DNA from: UBA12202 sp049595035
GTDB lineage: Bacteria > Pseudomonadota > Alphaproteobacteria > Puniceispirillales > UBA1172
Length of the DNA: 64,000 bases
Reading direction: 5' to 3'
Assembly (NCBI GenBank): GCA_049595035.1
Contig: JBMYKD010000011.1
Span: 3,517-67,516 of the forward strand
This document shows positions 34,158 to 44,186 of the stretch, piece by piece. How positions within the stretch are numbered: the first letter of the stretch is position 1; the number at the start of each line of letters is the position of its first letter. The translations under genes and the position numbers were made by a program. The notes under the pieces are model-generated. The model saw only the letters and a program-made list of their open reading frames with translations, was not told where the DNA came from and ran no database searches.

Positions 34158-35423
34158 TTCAGGCCAGCGTGACTGAAACCGCGCCAGATTTGCATCTGAC
34201 ATCATAACGTGGAAGCATTCGGCTGATGCTTCCGTGTTTTCTTTAACCGATATCATATAACCATGATCATAAAGCCATGATCTGGCATCACCCTTTGAAT
34301 ATGGTACGGTTATCATAACCTGTTTTTCATCAGCGGCAAAATAATCTTCGATTGCCTTATGCAAATGATCAAAACCCGTTCGTTCAAGCGCCGATAGCAT
34401 CACCGCATGTGGAAATCGCTGTTTCAATAATAACAATTGATCCGGTTCAGTGACCTGATCCACTTTATTGCATACATGGATAACCCGTCGGTGCTGTTCT
34501 TCTTCATCAAGGCCAAGCGATAGCATAACATCATGCACATCTTTTGCTTCTTCGATTACCATTGGGGATGAAGCATCATGAACATGAAGCAACAGATCTG
34601 CTTCAACCACTTCTTCTAGAGTGCTTTTAAAAGCCTCAACCAGTTCAGTAGGCAATTGACTGATAAACCCAACTGTATCGGCAAGGATGACCGTCCGGCC
34701 AGAATCCAGCTGCATGCCGCGCATAGTCGGATCAAGGGTGGCAAATAGCATATCCTGTGATAGTACCCCTGCCCCGGTGAGCGCATTAAACAATGTTGAT
34801 TTACCAGCATTTGTATAACCAATCAGGGCAATGGAGGGCGTTTCATTCCGCTTGCGGTTTTGCCGCTGAATGGTTCGCGTGCGGACAACTTCGCGCAATT
34901 CTGATTTGATTTTGATAATCTGATCATCAAGCATTCGGCGATCAAGTTCAATTTGACGTTCTCCCGGCCCGCCTAGAAACCCACCACCGCCGCGCTGTCT
35001 TTCCAGGTGCGTCCAGCTTCGCACTAACCGGCTACGCTGAAAGGTAAGGGCAGCAAGTTCAACCTGCAAACGGCCTGCATTCGTGGTGGCACGTTCACCA
35101 AAGATTTCTAGAATTAATGCCGTGCGATCAATAACCTTACACCCCAGCTGTTGTTCCAGATTGCGTTGCTGTACAGGGGTAAGGCTGGCATTGATCACAA
35201 GCAGACTATGATCATCCGCTTCTTGATTGATGCGTTCAATAACACCGGCCCCGATCAATGTAGCCGCTCTTGGGTTATTGATCCGGACACTGATGCTTTG
35301 CTGAACCGGAAGTCCGATTGCCTCAACAAGACGCACGGCTTCAGCAAGCATCATCTCAGCTGGTCTTGATGATGTTTCTTCCCGCATATCCGGATGCAGA
35401 ACAATGGCATGATCAATACCCAT
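34128..35423 (-). CDS. hflX: GTPase HflX
   Basis: This is a 431-residue ribosome-associated GTPase. The N-terminal HflX domain and coiled coil (residues 1-195, including the RGGGGFLGGPGERQIELDRR motif) precede the G domain with G1 GYTNAGKST, G3 DTVGFI and G4 NKVD. HflX splits stalled or hibernating ribosomes, mainly in heat stress. In most alphaproteobacteria it follows hfq; here hfq is 8 kb away. Its 3' end overlaps the PmpB gene by 30 bases in convergent orientation. Confidence 0.95.
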   Translation of the reverse strand: MGIDHAIVLHPDMREETSSRPAEMMLAEAVRLVEAIGLPVQQSISVRINNPRAATLIGAGVIERINQEADDHSLLVINASLTPVQQRNLEQQLGCKVIDRTALILEIFGERATTNAGRLQVELAALTFQRSRLVRSWTHLERQRGGGGFLGGPGERQIELDRRMLDDQIIKIKSELREVVRTRTIQRQNRKRNETPSIALIGYTNAGKSTLFNALTGAGVLSQDMLFATLDPTMRGMQLDSGRTVILADTVGFISQLPTELVEAFKSTLEEVVEADLLLHVHDASSPMVIEEAKDVHDVMLSLGLDEEEQHRRVIHVCNKVDQVTEPDQLLLLKQRFPHAVMLSALERTGFDHLHKAIEDYFAADEKQVMITVPYSKGDARSWLYDHGYMISVKENTEASAECFHVMMSDANLARFQSRWPELFCDNLTNQ

Positions 35424-35500
35424 CAGGGCTGTTCACTAAATGATAAAATCATACTATACCTAGATATAAAGACTAGCTAAATGTCAATGACTGGTGACCT

Positions 35501-36133
35501 ATGAATCCACATAAAACAACAATTCATGTTGATATTTTTTCCGATATCATCTGTCCATGGTGTTATATTGGCTGGAAGCGCATTGCCACCGCTGCCGAAA
35601 TGCACCAACATGTCAACCTCGACATATCTTGGCGGGCTTTTTTACTTAACCCCCAAATGCCAGAAGCCGGAATGGACAGGCAGGCCTATATTCAGGCAAA
35701 GTTTGGACAGGCTGGTGGCGCTTTTTATGATCGTGTAGCCGAAGTGGGCAAACATGTTGGTATTGATTTCAATTTTTCCGCCATTACACGAACACCGGAT
35801 AGCAAGCCTGCCCATTATCTGATCAAAGCGGCTTGGCAACATGCGCATACAATCAATATAAAAATGATGGCAGATTATTTTGAACATGGCATAGATATCA
35901 GCGGACCAGATTATCATGCGGCTATCATGGAAGAATTTGATATTTCATCAAGCCAGATTGATCTGGCAAAAACACAAGTGCAGGCTGACCTTGAAGAAGC
36001 CAGCATGATGGATATCCATGGCGTTCCCTACATCATTATTGAACACCGCTGGGCTGTATCCGGTGCGCATCCACCACAGGCATTTCTGCCCCTATTTGAT
36101 GCTGCGATAAATGCCAAATTAGCATCAACATGA
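35501..36133 (+). CDS. DsbA family oxidoreductase (FrnE-like)
   Basis: This is a 210-residue thioredoxin-fold protein with the active-site CPWC in DIICPWCYIGWKR (residues 18-21) and the cis-Pro in MDIHGVPYIII. There is no signal peptide, so it is cytoplasmic, as in FrnE and polyketide-associated DsbA proteins. The insert between the two thioredoxin halves is helical (residues 60-160). It may isomerise or oxidise thiols under stress. Divergent from hflX; convergent with mfd. Confidence 0.9.
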   Translation: MNPHKTTIHVDIFSDIICPWCYIGWKRIATAAEMHQHVNLDISWRAFLLNPQMPEAGMDRQAYIQAKFGQAGGAFYDRVAEVGKHVGIDFNFSAITRTPDSKPAHYLIKAAWQHAHTINIKMMADYFEHGIDISGPDYHAAIMEEFDISSSQIDLAKTQVQADLEEASMMDIHGVPYIIIEHRWAVSGAHPPQAFLPLFDAAINAKLAST

Positions 36134-36170
36134 TGCTTAGGCCTTATATTTACTGATGCGCCTGTCTGGC

Positions 36171-39100
36171 CTAAAGCAAGGCCACAATATCATCAATTAA
36201 TTTACGAGATGTATCAATCCGTTTCGATAAAGGTATGGTTTGACGAACAACCAGTTTCTGATCACCGGTAACCTGCATAATGCCTGATTTCTTATTGATC
36301 AGTCCGATTAAGGCATCCGGATTCGGAAAATGGTTATGACGGAAAGTCACACTCATGCCTTTGGGGCCAGCATCCAGTTTTTCAATATGAGCCATGCGGC
36401 ATCTGATTTTGATAATAATGGTATCAATCAGATTCTGCACCTCTTGCGGTAAGGGGCCAAAACGATCAACAAGTTCTGCTACCAGTTCATCATGATCATT
36501 TAAGCTTTCTAATGCTGCTATCCGCCGATAAAGCGATAGCCGAACAGACAGGTCAGGAACATATTCGTCAGGGATTAGGATAGATGCCCCAAGATTAATT
36601 GCCGGTGACCATTTATCCTGCTGGGCGTCCTGATCATCTGATACACCAGATTTTACATCTTTGACAGCATCATCAAGCATAGACTGATATAGTTCCACCC
36701 CTACCTCACGCACATGCCCTGATTGTTCATCACCAAGCAGGTTCCCTGCCCCGCGAATATCCAGATCATATGATGCCAGTGTAAATCCGGCACCAAGCGC
36801 ATCCAGCGTCTGCATCACCTCCAGCCGGCGTTTTGATTGCGGGGTAAGCATCCGTGACGGATCAGTGGTAAGATAGGCATAGGCGCGTTGTTTTCCGCGC
36901 CCGATACGGCCACGCAATTGATATAATTGTGATAACCCGAACATATCAGCACGATGAATAATCATGGTATTGGCAGACGGAATATCAATTCCGGATTCGA
37001 TAATATTTGTTGCCAGCAAAATATCAGCCTCACCATCAGCAAAACGGGTCATAGCATCATCCAGTTCTGCTGCCGGCATTTGCCCATGTGCGGTGATAAT
37101 CCGTGCATCAGGTATCATATCCATCAATCGGTCATAGGTTCGCGGCAGATATTCAATGCGCGGGCTGACACAGAATATCTGTCCACCCCTATGACGTTCA
37201 CGCTTGATCGCTTCGGCCAGAACCACATGATCCCAGGGGCCAACAGATGTACGGATAGCCAGCCTATCCACCGGCGGGGTAGCAATAATCGACATATCGC
37301 GAACGCCTGATAAAGCCATCTGCAATGTACGGGGGATAGGTGTAGCGGTAAGCGTCAGGACATGGATATTCCCCCGCAAGGTTTTAAGACGCTCTTTCTG
37401 GCTAACCCCGAAATGCTGTTCCTCATCAACAATGATCAGCCCAAGATTGTTAAATTGTATCTGTCTAGATAAAAGGGCATGGGTTCCGATAGCAATCTGA
37501 ACATCTCCATTTGCTAACCCTTCCTTGATCTGATTGGCCTGTTTAGTTGTTGTCATTCGTGACAGAACGCCAATATCAATCCCGAACCCGCTAAATCGTT
37601 CAGTAAATACCTTACCATGCTGGCGTGCCAGCAAAGTGGTCGGCGTGACCACAGCCACCTGATATCCTGACATAGCTGCAACAAAAGCCGCCCGCATAGC
37701 CACTTCGGTTTTCCCAAAACCAACATCACCACAAATTAACCTATCCATGACGCGACCTGAACGCATATCATTCAGGGTTTCATTGATAGCATCCTGCTGG
37801 TCTTCTGTTTCTGCATAGGTAAAGCGTTGGCAGAACTCGGCATAACTGGCTGGTTCAGCATAAAATTGCTCTGTCTTGGATATTTTGCGCAATGCCGCTA
37901 CTTTGATTAGCTGCCCTGCAATATCCTTGATGCGTTTCTTGATACGCGCCTTCTTGGCCTGCCATGCAACGCCGCCCAGCTTATCCAGTGCGACCTCACC
38001 CCCTTCGCGGCCATAGCGTGAAAGCAAGTCAATATTCTCTACCGGCAAATACAGCTTGTCTCCACCTGCATAGACAAGCAGAACACAATCATGATCTGCG
38101 CCAAGAATGTTCAGTGTTTCAAGGCTTTCATAGCGGCCTATACCGTGATCCACATGAACAACCAGATCACCTTCATTAAGGCTAGATACCTCACGCAGAA
38201 AATGTTCTGCCCGGCGTCGTCTGCCTTGCGGACGATGCAATCGGCGGCCAAAAATATCCTGTTCCGTCAGAACAAACAGCTCAGACATAATAAAGCCATG
38301 TTCCAAAGGCCATACCATCAGATTAACAGCAGCCGGCACCATATCTTTCCAGCTGGAAATGATATGAACATCATCAGTGCTAGACATATATTGCCCTAAT
38401 CGTGATGAAAGACGTTCCAATCCACCGCGACTAGATGCGGCCAGAATAGCGGTCTGGGATGCGCCACGATGTTCAAGCAATTGCCGCAACTCAGCCAGAT
38501 CATGATCATCATTTGCAGACTGATTTTGATATAGCAAAGGTGATTTTTTGCTATTAATAACAATATGTTCTGAATCATTATTTATATCAGATATAAATGA
38601 CATAAACTGCATCACCGCCTGTCCTGACTGCATGGCTGTATGGGTATGATCCGTCAGGTAAAGCGCATCAGGCGGCAATGGCCTGAATACCTCATCAGAA
38701 TTGGTTTCAGCCTGTGCATATTCTGAACGGGCCGTATAAAAATCTTGTATCTGTTCAAACCGGTTTTGGCGCATAACTGCTGTTTCATCTGCTTGAACTA
38801 CCAGCATATTATCGCAATATTCCGATAGATGGGTTAAATCATCATGGAATAGCGGTAGATAATGTTCGATACCAGTAACACGGCGGCCAGTTGATACCAC
38901 CTGATAAAGGACGTCACGGCTGGCTATCCCGCCAAAACTGTCTATGTAATGACGGCGGAAGCGCGTGATGCTAGCTTCATCCATAGGAATTTCACTTACC
39001 GGATAAAGCCTGACATGAGAAATCAGATCACCACTCCGCTGGGTTTCCGGGTCAAAGGTTTTGATGCTTTCTATCTCATCCCCGAATAGATCAAGCCGCA

Positions 39101-39650
39101 CCGCAACTGATCCCCCCGGCGGGAAGACATCAATGATACCGCCACGCAAGGCATATTCCCCCGGTTCACGGACAGTATTGGTGCGGTGATAGGCATTCGC
39201 TTCTGCATATGCTGTGAAAGCAGATTGCCCCACATGCCCGCCTGCCGTTAATTCAATGCTACCATTGGTAAAATATTCAGGCATAGGGTTTTTTTGTAGC
39301 CACGCATTGACCGTTGTCAGGATGATCCCCTGCCTAAACTGACCACTAGCCAGCATAGACAAGGCCTTAATCCTCTGGCCTATCAACTGGGAGCTAGGTG
39401 ATACACGATCATAAGGCAGGCAATCCCATGCAGGAAATCGAAGAATATCTTCAGCAGGCACACCAAGAGCAAGCAGACTGTTTTCCATTTCCACCATAGC
39501 AGCATCATTGACACTAATATGAACAAGATGGCCTTTATGCCGACCAGACAGATCATAAAGCAATAATCCATCAAGCCCCGGGGATACGCCCTCAATGGTA
39601 ATGGTTTTGCCTGCGTCCGGCAGGTGTAATTCATGCCAAGATAGATTCAT
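36171..39650 (-). CDS. mfd: Transcription-repair coupling factor Mfd
   Basis: This is an 1159-residue Mfd of normal length. It has the N-terminal UvrB-like domains, the RNA-polymerase-interacting domain near residues 480-550 (NEGDLVVHVDHGIGRYESLE), then the translocase motor: Walker A GDVGFGKTEVA, DEEQ box VDEEQHFG, TATPIPRTLQMA, and the RG motif QLRGRIGRGKQRAYAYL. The C-terminal TRCF domain follows. It removes RNA polymerase stalled at lesions and recruits UvrA. It follows sdhE by 30 bases. Confidence 0.98.
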   Translation of the reverse strand: MNLSWHELHLPDAGKTITIEGVSPGLDGLLLYDLSGRHKGHLVHISVNDAAMVEMENSLLALGVPAEDILRFPAWDCLPYDRVSPSSQLIGQRIKALSMLASGQFRQGIILTTVNAWLQKNPMPEYFTNGSIELTAGGHVGQSAFTAYAEANAYHRTNTVREPGEYALRGGIIDVFPPGGSVAVRLDLFGDEIESIKTFDPETQRSGDLISHVRLYPVSEIPMDEASITRFRRHYIDSFGGIASRDVLYQVVSTGRRVTGIEHYLPLFHDDLTHLSEYCDNMLVVQADETAVMRQNRFEQIQDFYTARSEYAQAETNSDEVFRPLPPDALYLTDHTHTAMQSGQAVMQFMSFISDINNDSEHIVINSKKSPLLYQNQSANDDHDLAELRQLLEHRGASQTAILAASSRGGLERLSSRLGQYMSSTDDVHIISSWKDMVPAAVNLMVWPLEHGFIMSELFVLTEQDIFGRRLHRPQGRRRRAEHFLREVSSLNEGDLVVHVDHGIGRYESLETLNILGADHDCVLLVYAGGDKLYLPVENIDLLSRYGREGGEVALDKLGGVAWQAKKARIKKRIKDIAGQLIKVAALRKISKTEQFYAEPASYAEFCQRFTYAETEDQQDAINETLNDMRSGRVMDRLICGDVGFGKTEVAMRAAFVAAMSGYQVAVVTPTTLLARQHGKVFTERFSGFGIDIGVLSRMTTTKQANQIKEGLANGDVQIAIGTHALLSRQIQFNNLGLIIVDEEQHFGVSQKERLKTLRGNIHVLTLTATPIPRTLQMALSGVRDMSIIATPPVDRLAIRTSVGPWDHVVLAEAIKRERHRGGQIFCVSPRIEYLPRTYDRLMDMIPDARIITAHGQMPAAELDDAMTRFADGEADILLATNIIESGIDIPSANTMIIHRADMFGLSQLYQLRGRIGRGKQRAYAYLTTDPSRMLTPQSKRRLEVMQTLDALGAGFTLASYDLDIRGAGNLLGDEQSGHVREVGVELYQSMLDDAVKDVKSGVSDDQDAQQDKWSPAINLGASILIPDEYVPDLSVRLSLYRRIAALESLNDHDELVAELVDRFGPLPQEVQNLIDTIIIKIRCRMAHIEKLDAGPKGMSVTFRHNHFPNPDALIGLINKKSGIMQVTGDQKLVVRQTIPLSKRIDTSRKLIDDIVALL

Positions 39651-39680
39651 GGAAATGACTTCAATCTGTTATGGATAGGG

Positions 39681-39947
39681 CTACTGACGTGACCGAACAT
39701 GCGCAATCAGCAGGTCGAGGGCTTCGGTATTCAGATTGGCAGGAACTGCTAACTGTCCGCTGACAATACCCCATATGGCCGGATCACCCAATTCTAGCAG
39801 GGCTTCATAGCTTTCCAGTGCGGTCGCATTCATATCAGGCAATTTTTCTTTGGCAAACTGGCATAACAATGTGTCTGTTTCTCTTGTTCCTGTATAACAG
39901 GATTGATAGATGAGACGCCGAACTTTATCTTGTTGATTTTCACTCAT
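39681..39947 (-). CDS. sdhE: Succinate dehydrogenase assembly factor SdhE
   Basis: This is an 88-residue protein of the SdhE/SDHAF2 family that helps attach FAD to SdhA. The RGxxE-type core appears as TGTRETDTLL near residue 20, followed by helices FAKEKLPDMNATALESYEALLELGDPAIWG. The start at 39947 is chosen for its GAGGG site five bases upstream; a longer frame would add 16 residues. The family motif is changed to TGTRETD, where the RG pair is partly altered (TRET in place of RGMKE), yet the length and fold pattern fit. Divergent from recG. Confidence 0.9.
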   Translation of the reverse strand: MSENQQDKVRRLIYQSCYTGTRETDTLLCQFAKEKLPDMNATALESYEALLELGDPAIWGIVSGQLAVPANLNTEALDLLIAHVRSRQ

Positions 39948-40018
39948 TTTCACCCTCTGCTTTTTGCCTTGAATGAGATAGCATAGCCATATCAAAAAAT
40001 ATAGCGTATGTGTAAAGA

Positions 40019-42145
40019 ATGAGAGACAGCGGGTATCGGAAATTTGAACGTCCCATTATTCTCTTTCCCCTGTTTCGAGGTGTCGAAACACTCAAAGGGA
40101 TAGGGCCGCGGCTATCTAGTATTATCGCCAAGCGCATAGGCACACATGCAATTGATCTGCTCTGGCATATTCCTGTCGGGCTAATTCACCGCCATATTAG
40201 GCCGGCACTACCGCATATCAGGGATGGCGAAGTGGTTACGTTGGCTCTCACCGCTATTCAGCATGATAAACCACCACCTCGTTCCCGTCGGCCTTTTCGG
40301 GTCATCTGCCAGCATAATGATGGACAGAATGATAGCATCGTTGAGATTATCTTTTTCCATGCCAAGGGAAATTATGTTGAAACTCAGCTCCCATTAGGAC
40401 AAACCCGGCTTGTCAGCGGGCGGGCAGAATGGTTCAGGCAACAATTACAAATGGCACATCCGGATTATATTGTGCCGCCAGATCAGGCAGAGGCTATCCC
40501 TGAATATGAATCTGTTTATATGCTGACCGCCGGCTTAACAGCAAAGCCATTGCGCAATGCTATCAATCAGTCGCTTGCCCTCATTCCTGATTTACCAGAA
40601 TGGATAGACAGCAACATTATATCCCGATTTGGCTGGCCATCATGGCAGGATGCCATGCACCAGATACATCATCCGAAAACCCAAAAGGATTTACTACCCG
40701 GTGATCCATCACGCATGCGGCTAGCTTATGATGAATTATTTGCCAATCAATTGGCTCTGGCCATGGTCAGAGAACATAGCACTACCACAAATGGTCGTAT
40801 CTTTGCTGGTGATGGCAGATTAACGCAAGCTTTGCTTTCATCCCTTCCCTTTGAATTGACCGCTGCCCAAAACCGTGTCGTGAAAGAGATTTCCGCAGAC
40901 CAGTTGTCCGAAAACCGGATGCTTCGCCTGCTTCAGGGTGATGTTGGGGCTGGAAAAACATTAGTTGCGCTTATGGCTATGCTGAATGTGATGGAAACTG
41001 GAGCACAAGCCGCCATTATTGCCCCGACAGAAGTGCTAGCCAGACAGCATTATCAATCGATCAACCAGATGCTGGAACCGCTGGGATTAAAAGCGTGTTT
41101 GCTTCTCGGGAAAATGAAAGCACAAGACAAAAGAGAGGCACTGGAGGCCATCGAAAACGGAACGGCATCCCTTATCATTGGCACTCATGCCCTGATTTCC
41201 GATCAGACTGTTTTTGATGATCTTGGGCTGGTGGTAATTGATGAACAGCATCGCTTTGGGGTTCGGCAACGCCTGATATTAGGGCAGAAAGGCAAAGCGG
41301 TTGATGTTTTGCTGATGACAGCCACCCCTATCCCGCGCACCCTTGCCATGACCGCTTATGGTGATCTCAACACCTCCATTCTGGATGAGAAACCGGCTAA
41401 TCGCCAGCCTATTGTTACGACAGCCATGCCTATTGATAAAATGGATAATATTATCAATCGATTAAAAACAACGGTATCTGCAGATAAACGTGCCTACTGG
41501 ATTTGTCCGTTAATTGAAGAATCAGATGTGCTGGATGTTGCCGCTGCCGAAGACCGGTTCATTCATCTTTCAGCGGCTTTACCCGAATGTCATCCTGTTC
41601 TTGTCCATGGACGAATGAAACCTGACGAACGCGAAGATGCCATGGAAAAGTTCAGGATGGGTCATTCACAATTGCTCATTGCCACCACCGTCATTGAAGT
41701 TGGTGTCGATATCCCCGAAGCTAGCATCATGATCATCGAATCCGCAGAACGATTTGGTTTAGCGCAATTGCATCAATTGAGAGGCAGAGTAGGCAGAGGA
41801 GCTGAAAAATCATCATGCGTGTTGTTATATAATGCCCCTATCAGTGATATTGCCAAATCAAGACTTTCCATCATGCGTGAGACAAATGACGGCTTCCGCA
41901 TTGCCAGTGAAGATTTACGCTTGCGTGGCCCTGGTGAAGTTCTGGGAAAAAGACAATCCGGTGATCCAGAGTTTATGCTAGCTGATCTGGCATATCATGA
42001 TGACTTGCTGGCCATAGCTCATGATGAAGCGCAGAATATCATTTCAAAAGACCCCGTGCTTGCCCATGAAAATCATGAAGCCCACCGAATATTGATGGCA
42101 TTATTTGAACGTGATCAGGCGGTTACATATCTTGCAGGCGGTTAA
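40019..42145 (+). CDS. recG: ATP-dependent DNA helicase RecG
   Basis: This is a 708-residue branch-migration helicase for stalled forks and recombination. The start LFRGVETLKGIGPRLSSIIAKRIG is the wedge-domain lead. Motor motifs are Walker A GDVGAGKTLVALMAM, DEQH in VIDEQHRFG, TATPIPRTLAM and the QLRGRVGRGAEKSSCVLLY motif. The N-terminal region has an OB-fold (VVTLALTAIQHDKPP). The first ATG has only a weak ribosome-binding site. It is 71 bases divergent from sdhE-mfd, keeping two related helicases in the same area. Confidence 0.97.
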   Translation: MRDSGYRKFERPIILFPLFRGVETLKGIGPRLSSIIAKRIGTHAIDLLWHIPVGLIHRHIRPALPHIRDGEVVTLALTAIQHDKPPPRSRRPFRVICQHNDGQNDSIVEIIFFHAKGNYVETQLPLGQTRLVSGRAEWFRQQLQMAHPDYIVPPDQAEAIPEYESVYMLTAGLTAKPLRNAINQSLALIPDLPEWIDSNIISRFGWPSWQDAMHQIHHPKTQKDLLPGDPSRMRLAYDELFANQLALAMVREHSTTTNGRIFAGDGRLTQALLSSLPFELTAAQNRVVKEISADQLSENRMLRLLQGDVGAGKTLVALMAMLNVMETGAQAAIIAPTEVLARQHYQSINQMLEPLGLKACLLLGKMKAQDKREALEAIENGTASLIIGTHALISDQTVFDDLGLVVIDEQHRFGVRQRLILGQKGKAVDVLLMTATPIPRTLAMTAYGDLNTSILDEKPANRQPIVTTAMPIDKMDNIINRLKTTVSADKRAYWICPLIEESDVLDVAAAEDRFIHLSAALPECHPVLVHGRMKPDEREDAMEKFRMGHSQLLIATTVIEVGVDIPEASIMIIESAERFGLAQLHQLRGRVGRGAEKSSCVLLYNAPISDIAKSRLSIMRETNDGFRIASEDLRLRGPGEVLGKRQSGDPEFMLADLAYHDDLLAIAHDEAQNIISKDPVLAHENHEAHRILMALFERDQAVTYLAGG

Positions 42146-42171
42146 AATATTAAATATTATCATTAATTTAA

Positions 42172-42843
42172 CTACCGTTCTTTAGATATTTTATCAAGAG
42201 AAACTGATTTGCGGTCAGGATTAGGGTCTTCCGGAGTAACAATACCACCAGACACAACCATTTTGACCGCTTCCTCAACCCCCATATCGAGAATAAACAC
42301 ATCATCGCGTTTGAAAAATAACAGAAACCCTGATGTCGGGTTAGGTGTCGTTGGGACAAAAACATTAATCAGGTCTTCTTTAGAAAGAGATTGCACTTCA
42401 CCTTTGGTGGCGCCGGTGACAAACCCAATCGCCCATATCCCACGACGGGGATATTCAACTAACACCACTTCACGGAATGCATCAGACTGGCTAGCCATAA
42501 TGGTTTCAAGAACTTGCTTAGATGCGCCGTATAATGATCGAACCACTGGTAATCGATTGGTAATGCTATCAAATACCGATAGTAAGAACCGACCTAGGAT
42601 TCCTGCGGTTAATGCCCCAATCATGATGAAGCCTATCGCAGCAATAACCAGTCCGAACCCCGGTAACGGAAAACCAGCATAGTTTTGCGGGTCAAGCCAG
42701 GCTGGCAACAAACCGGCTACCTGATCATCAATGAATGTGATCAGCGACCATGTAATATATAACGTCAACGCCAGTGGTGCGGTGATTAATATTCCAGAAA
42801 AAAACCAACGTCTAAGCTGATTAAGCATGAGATGACTCATCAA
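42172..42843 (-). CDS. DUF502 family membrane protein
   Basis: This is a 223-residue protein with two membrane segments (about residues 15-37 and 62-85) and a soluble C-terminal domain. The GFPLPGFGLVIAAIGFIMIGALTAGILGR and RLPVVRSLYGASKQVLE segments are diagnostic for DUF502. Function is not known; the family is common beside recG and mazG in alphaproteobacteria. Its C-terminal end converges with recG with a 26-base gap. Confidence 0.92.
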   Translation of the reverse strand: MMSHLMLNQLRRWFFSGILITAPLALTLYITWSLITFIDDQVAGLLPAWLDPQNYAGFPLPGFGLVIAAIGFIMIGALTAGILGRFLLSVFDSITNRLPVVRSLYGASKQVLETIMASQSDAFREVVLVEYPRRGIWAIGFVTGATKGEVQSLSKEDLINVFVPTTPNPTSGFLLFFKRDDVFILDMGVEEAVKMVVSGGIVTPEDPNPDRKSVSLDKISKER

Positions 42844-42939
42844 TTAACTCTTCATCTTAGGTCTAGCATCAATTTCAACAGATTGGTAGAATGAAAACCT
42901 ACCAATTTTTGAATAACACCACTAAGATAAGGCAAAATT

Positions 42940-43761
42940 ATGTCCCTACCACCGCAAGACCGGCAAAATTCTGACATTGTCGATGCTTTACTTGCCCTTA
43001 TAGATATCATGAAAACCTTGCGCCATCCCGAACAGGGTTGCCCATGGGATCTGGCACAAACGCATGAAAGCATAGTCCCCTATACTATCGAAGAAGCCTA
43101 TGAAGTGGCTGAAGCGGTGGCAAAAGGTGATCCCGATGATATCCGTGATGAGCTTGGTGATCTGTTACTGCAAATTGTGTTTCAATCGCAAATTGCCAGC
43201 GAAGGCGGGCAGTTTGATATCAGTGATGTTGCTAATAGCATTAATCAGAAAATGATTAATAGGCATCCTCATATTTTTTCAGACAATCAGGTAGATGATT
43301 CAACCGCTGTTCGCGAACAATGGGAAGATATCAAAAGCCGGGAACGGGCCAGTAAGGGGGAAACGCGAATTCTGGATGGAATTGCCACCACACTTCCTGC
43401 GCTTATGCAGGCATTGAAATTACAGAACCGGGCCGCCAGAGTCGGCTTTGACTGGCCTGATATACATGACATTCTGGATAAACTGCGTGAAGAAACAGAA
43501 GAACTGGAAACAGAAATTTATGCTCCACAACAAAATAAAGCCGCTCTAGAAGATGAATGTGGTGACCTGCTCTTTGTTGCTGTCAATCTGGCACGCAAGC
43601 TAGATATTGATCCGGAACAAGCCCTTGCCAGCACGAACAGAAAATTCCGTAAACGGTTTAATCATATAGAGGAACAGGCATCCCTTTCACATAAATCACT
43701 GAATGAATGTTCACTTGATGACATGGAATATTGGTGGCAGGACGCAAAAAAGCTGCCCTGA
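42940..43761 (+). CDS. mazG: Nucleoside triphosphate pyrophosphohydrolase MazG
   Basis: This is a 273-residue house-cleaning NTP pyrophosphohydrolase with two MazG domains. Domain 1 has CPWDLAQTHESIVPYTIEEAYEVAEAV with the EExxE-12-D metal motif ending DELGDLLLQ. Domain 2 has EETEELETEI and DECGDLLFVAVNLARKL. It breaks down non-canonical or excess NTPs. Typical length for the E. coli-like form. Convergent with hfq. Confidence 0.95.
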   Translation: MSLPPQDRQNSDIVDALLALIDIMKTLRHPEQGCPWDLAQTHESIVPYTIEEAYEVAEAVAKGDPDDIRDELGDLLLQIVFQSQIASEGGQFDISDVANSINQKMINRHPHIFSDNQVDDSTAVREQWEDIKSRERASKGETRILDGIATTLPALMQALKLQNRAARVGFDWPDIHDILDKLREETEELETEIYAPQQNKAALEDECGDLLFVAVNLARKLDIDPEQALASTNRKFRKRFNHIEEQASLSHKSLNECSLDDMEYWWQDAKKLP

Positions 43762-43831
43762 TATCGACATATGATACCAGTATGTTCAATGAATATATGT
43801 TCATCAGATATGGTCAGCTGTAATGCCTGCG

Positions 43832-44077
43832 CTATTCCATATTTTCTTCGTCATCCTGTAAAGAAATAGGATTAGTAGGCATAATTGTCGATATAGCATG
43901 CTTATAAACTAATTGGACATGCTGATCACGTTTCAACAACAGTGAAAAATTATCAAACCACGTTACGATACCTTGTAATTTAACACCATTGACGAGAAAA
44001 ACCGTTACAGCGGCGTGATCTTTACGGATAGAATTTAGAAATATTTCCTGCAAATTTTGGCCTTTATCTTGTGCCAT
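43832..44077 (-). CDS. hfq: RNA chaperone Hfq
   Basis: This is an 81-residue Sm-like RNA chaperone. The Sm1 motif NLQEIFLNSIRKDHAAVTVFL, the distal-face VNGVKLQGIVTWFDNF and the Sm2 motif YKHAIST are intact; the acidic C-terminal tail DDEENME is short. It pairs small RNAs with targets. It follows trkA by about 110 bases and thus ends the ntr run. Unlike most relatives, no hflX lies downstream. Confidence 0.97.
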   Translation of the reverse strand: MAQDKGQNLQEIFLNSIRKDHAAVTVFLVNGVKLQGIVTWFDNFSLLLKRDQHVQLVYKHAISTIMPTNPISLQDDEENME

Positions 44078-44186
44078 TATTATTACTCCCCCTAGTTATT
44101 TTAGTATTTTTACGATTTATTATATAAATTATCAATTACTACTTTAGGAAAACTATTGCTACTTTCGATATAAATAAGCAAGAGAA

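Noticed and set aside
42209..42682. 157-codon plus-strand frame inside the DUF502 gene
   Set aside because: Antisense to a recognised family protein; composition is that of a shadow frame.
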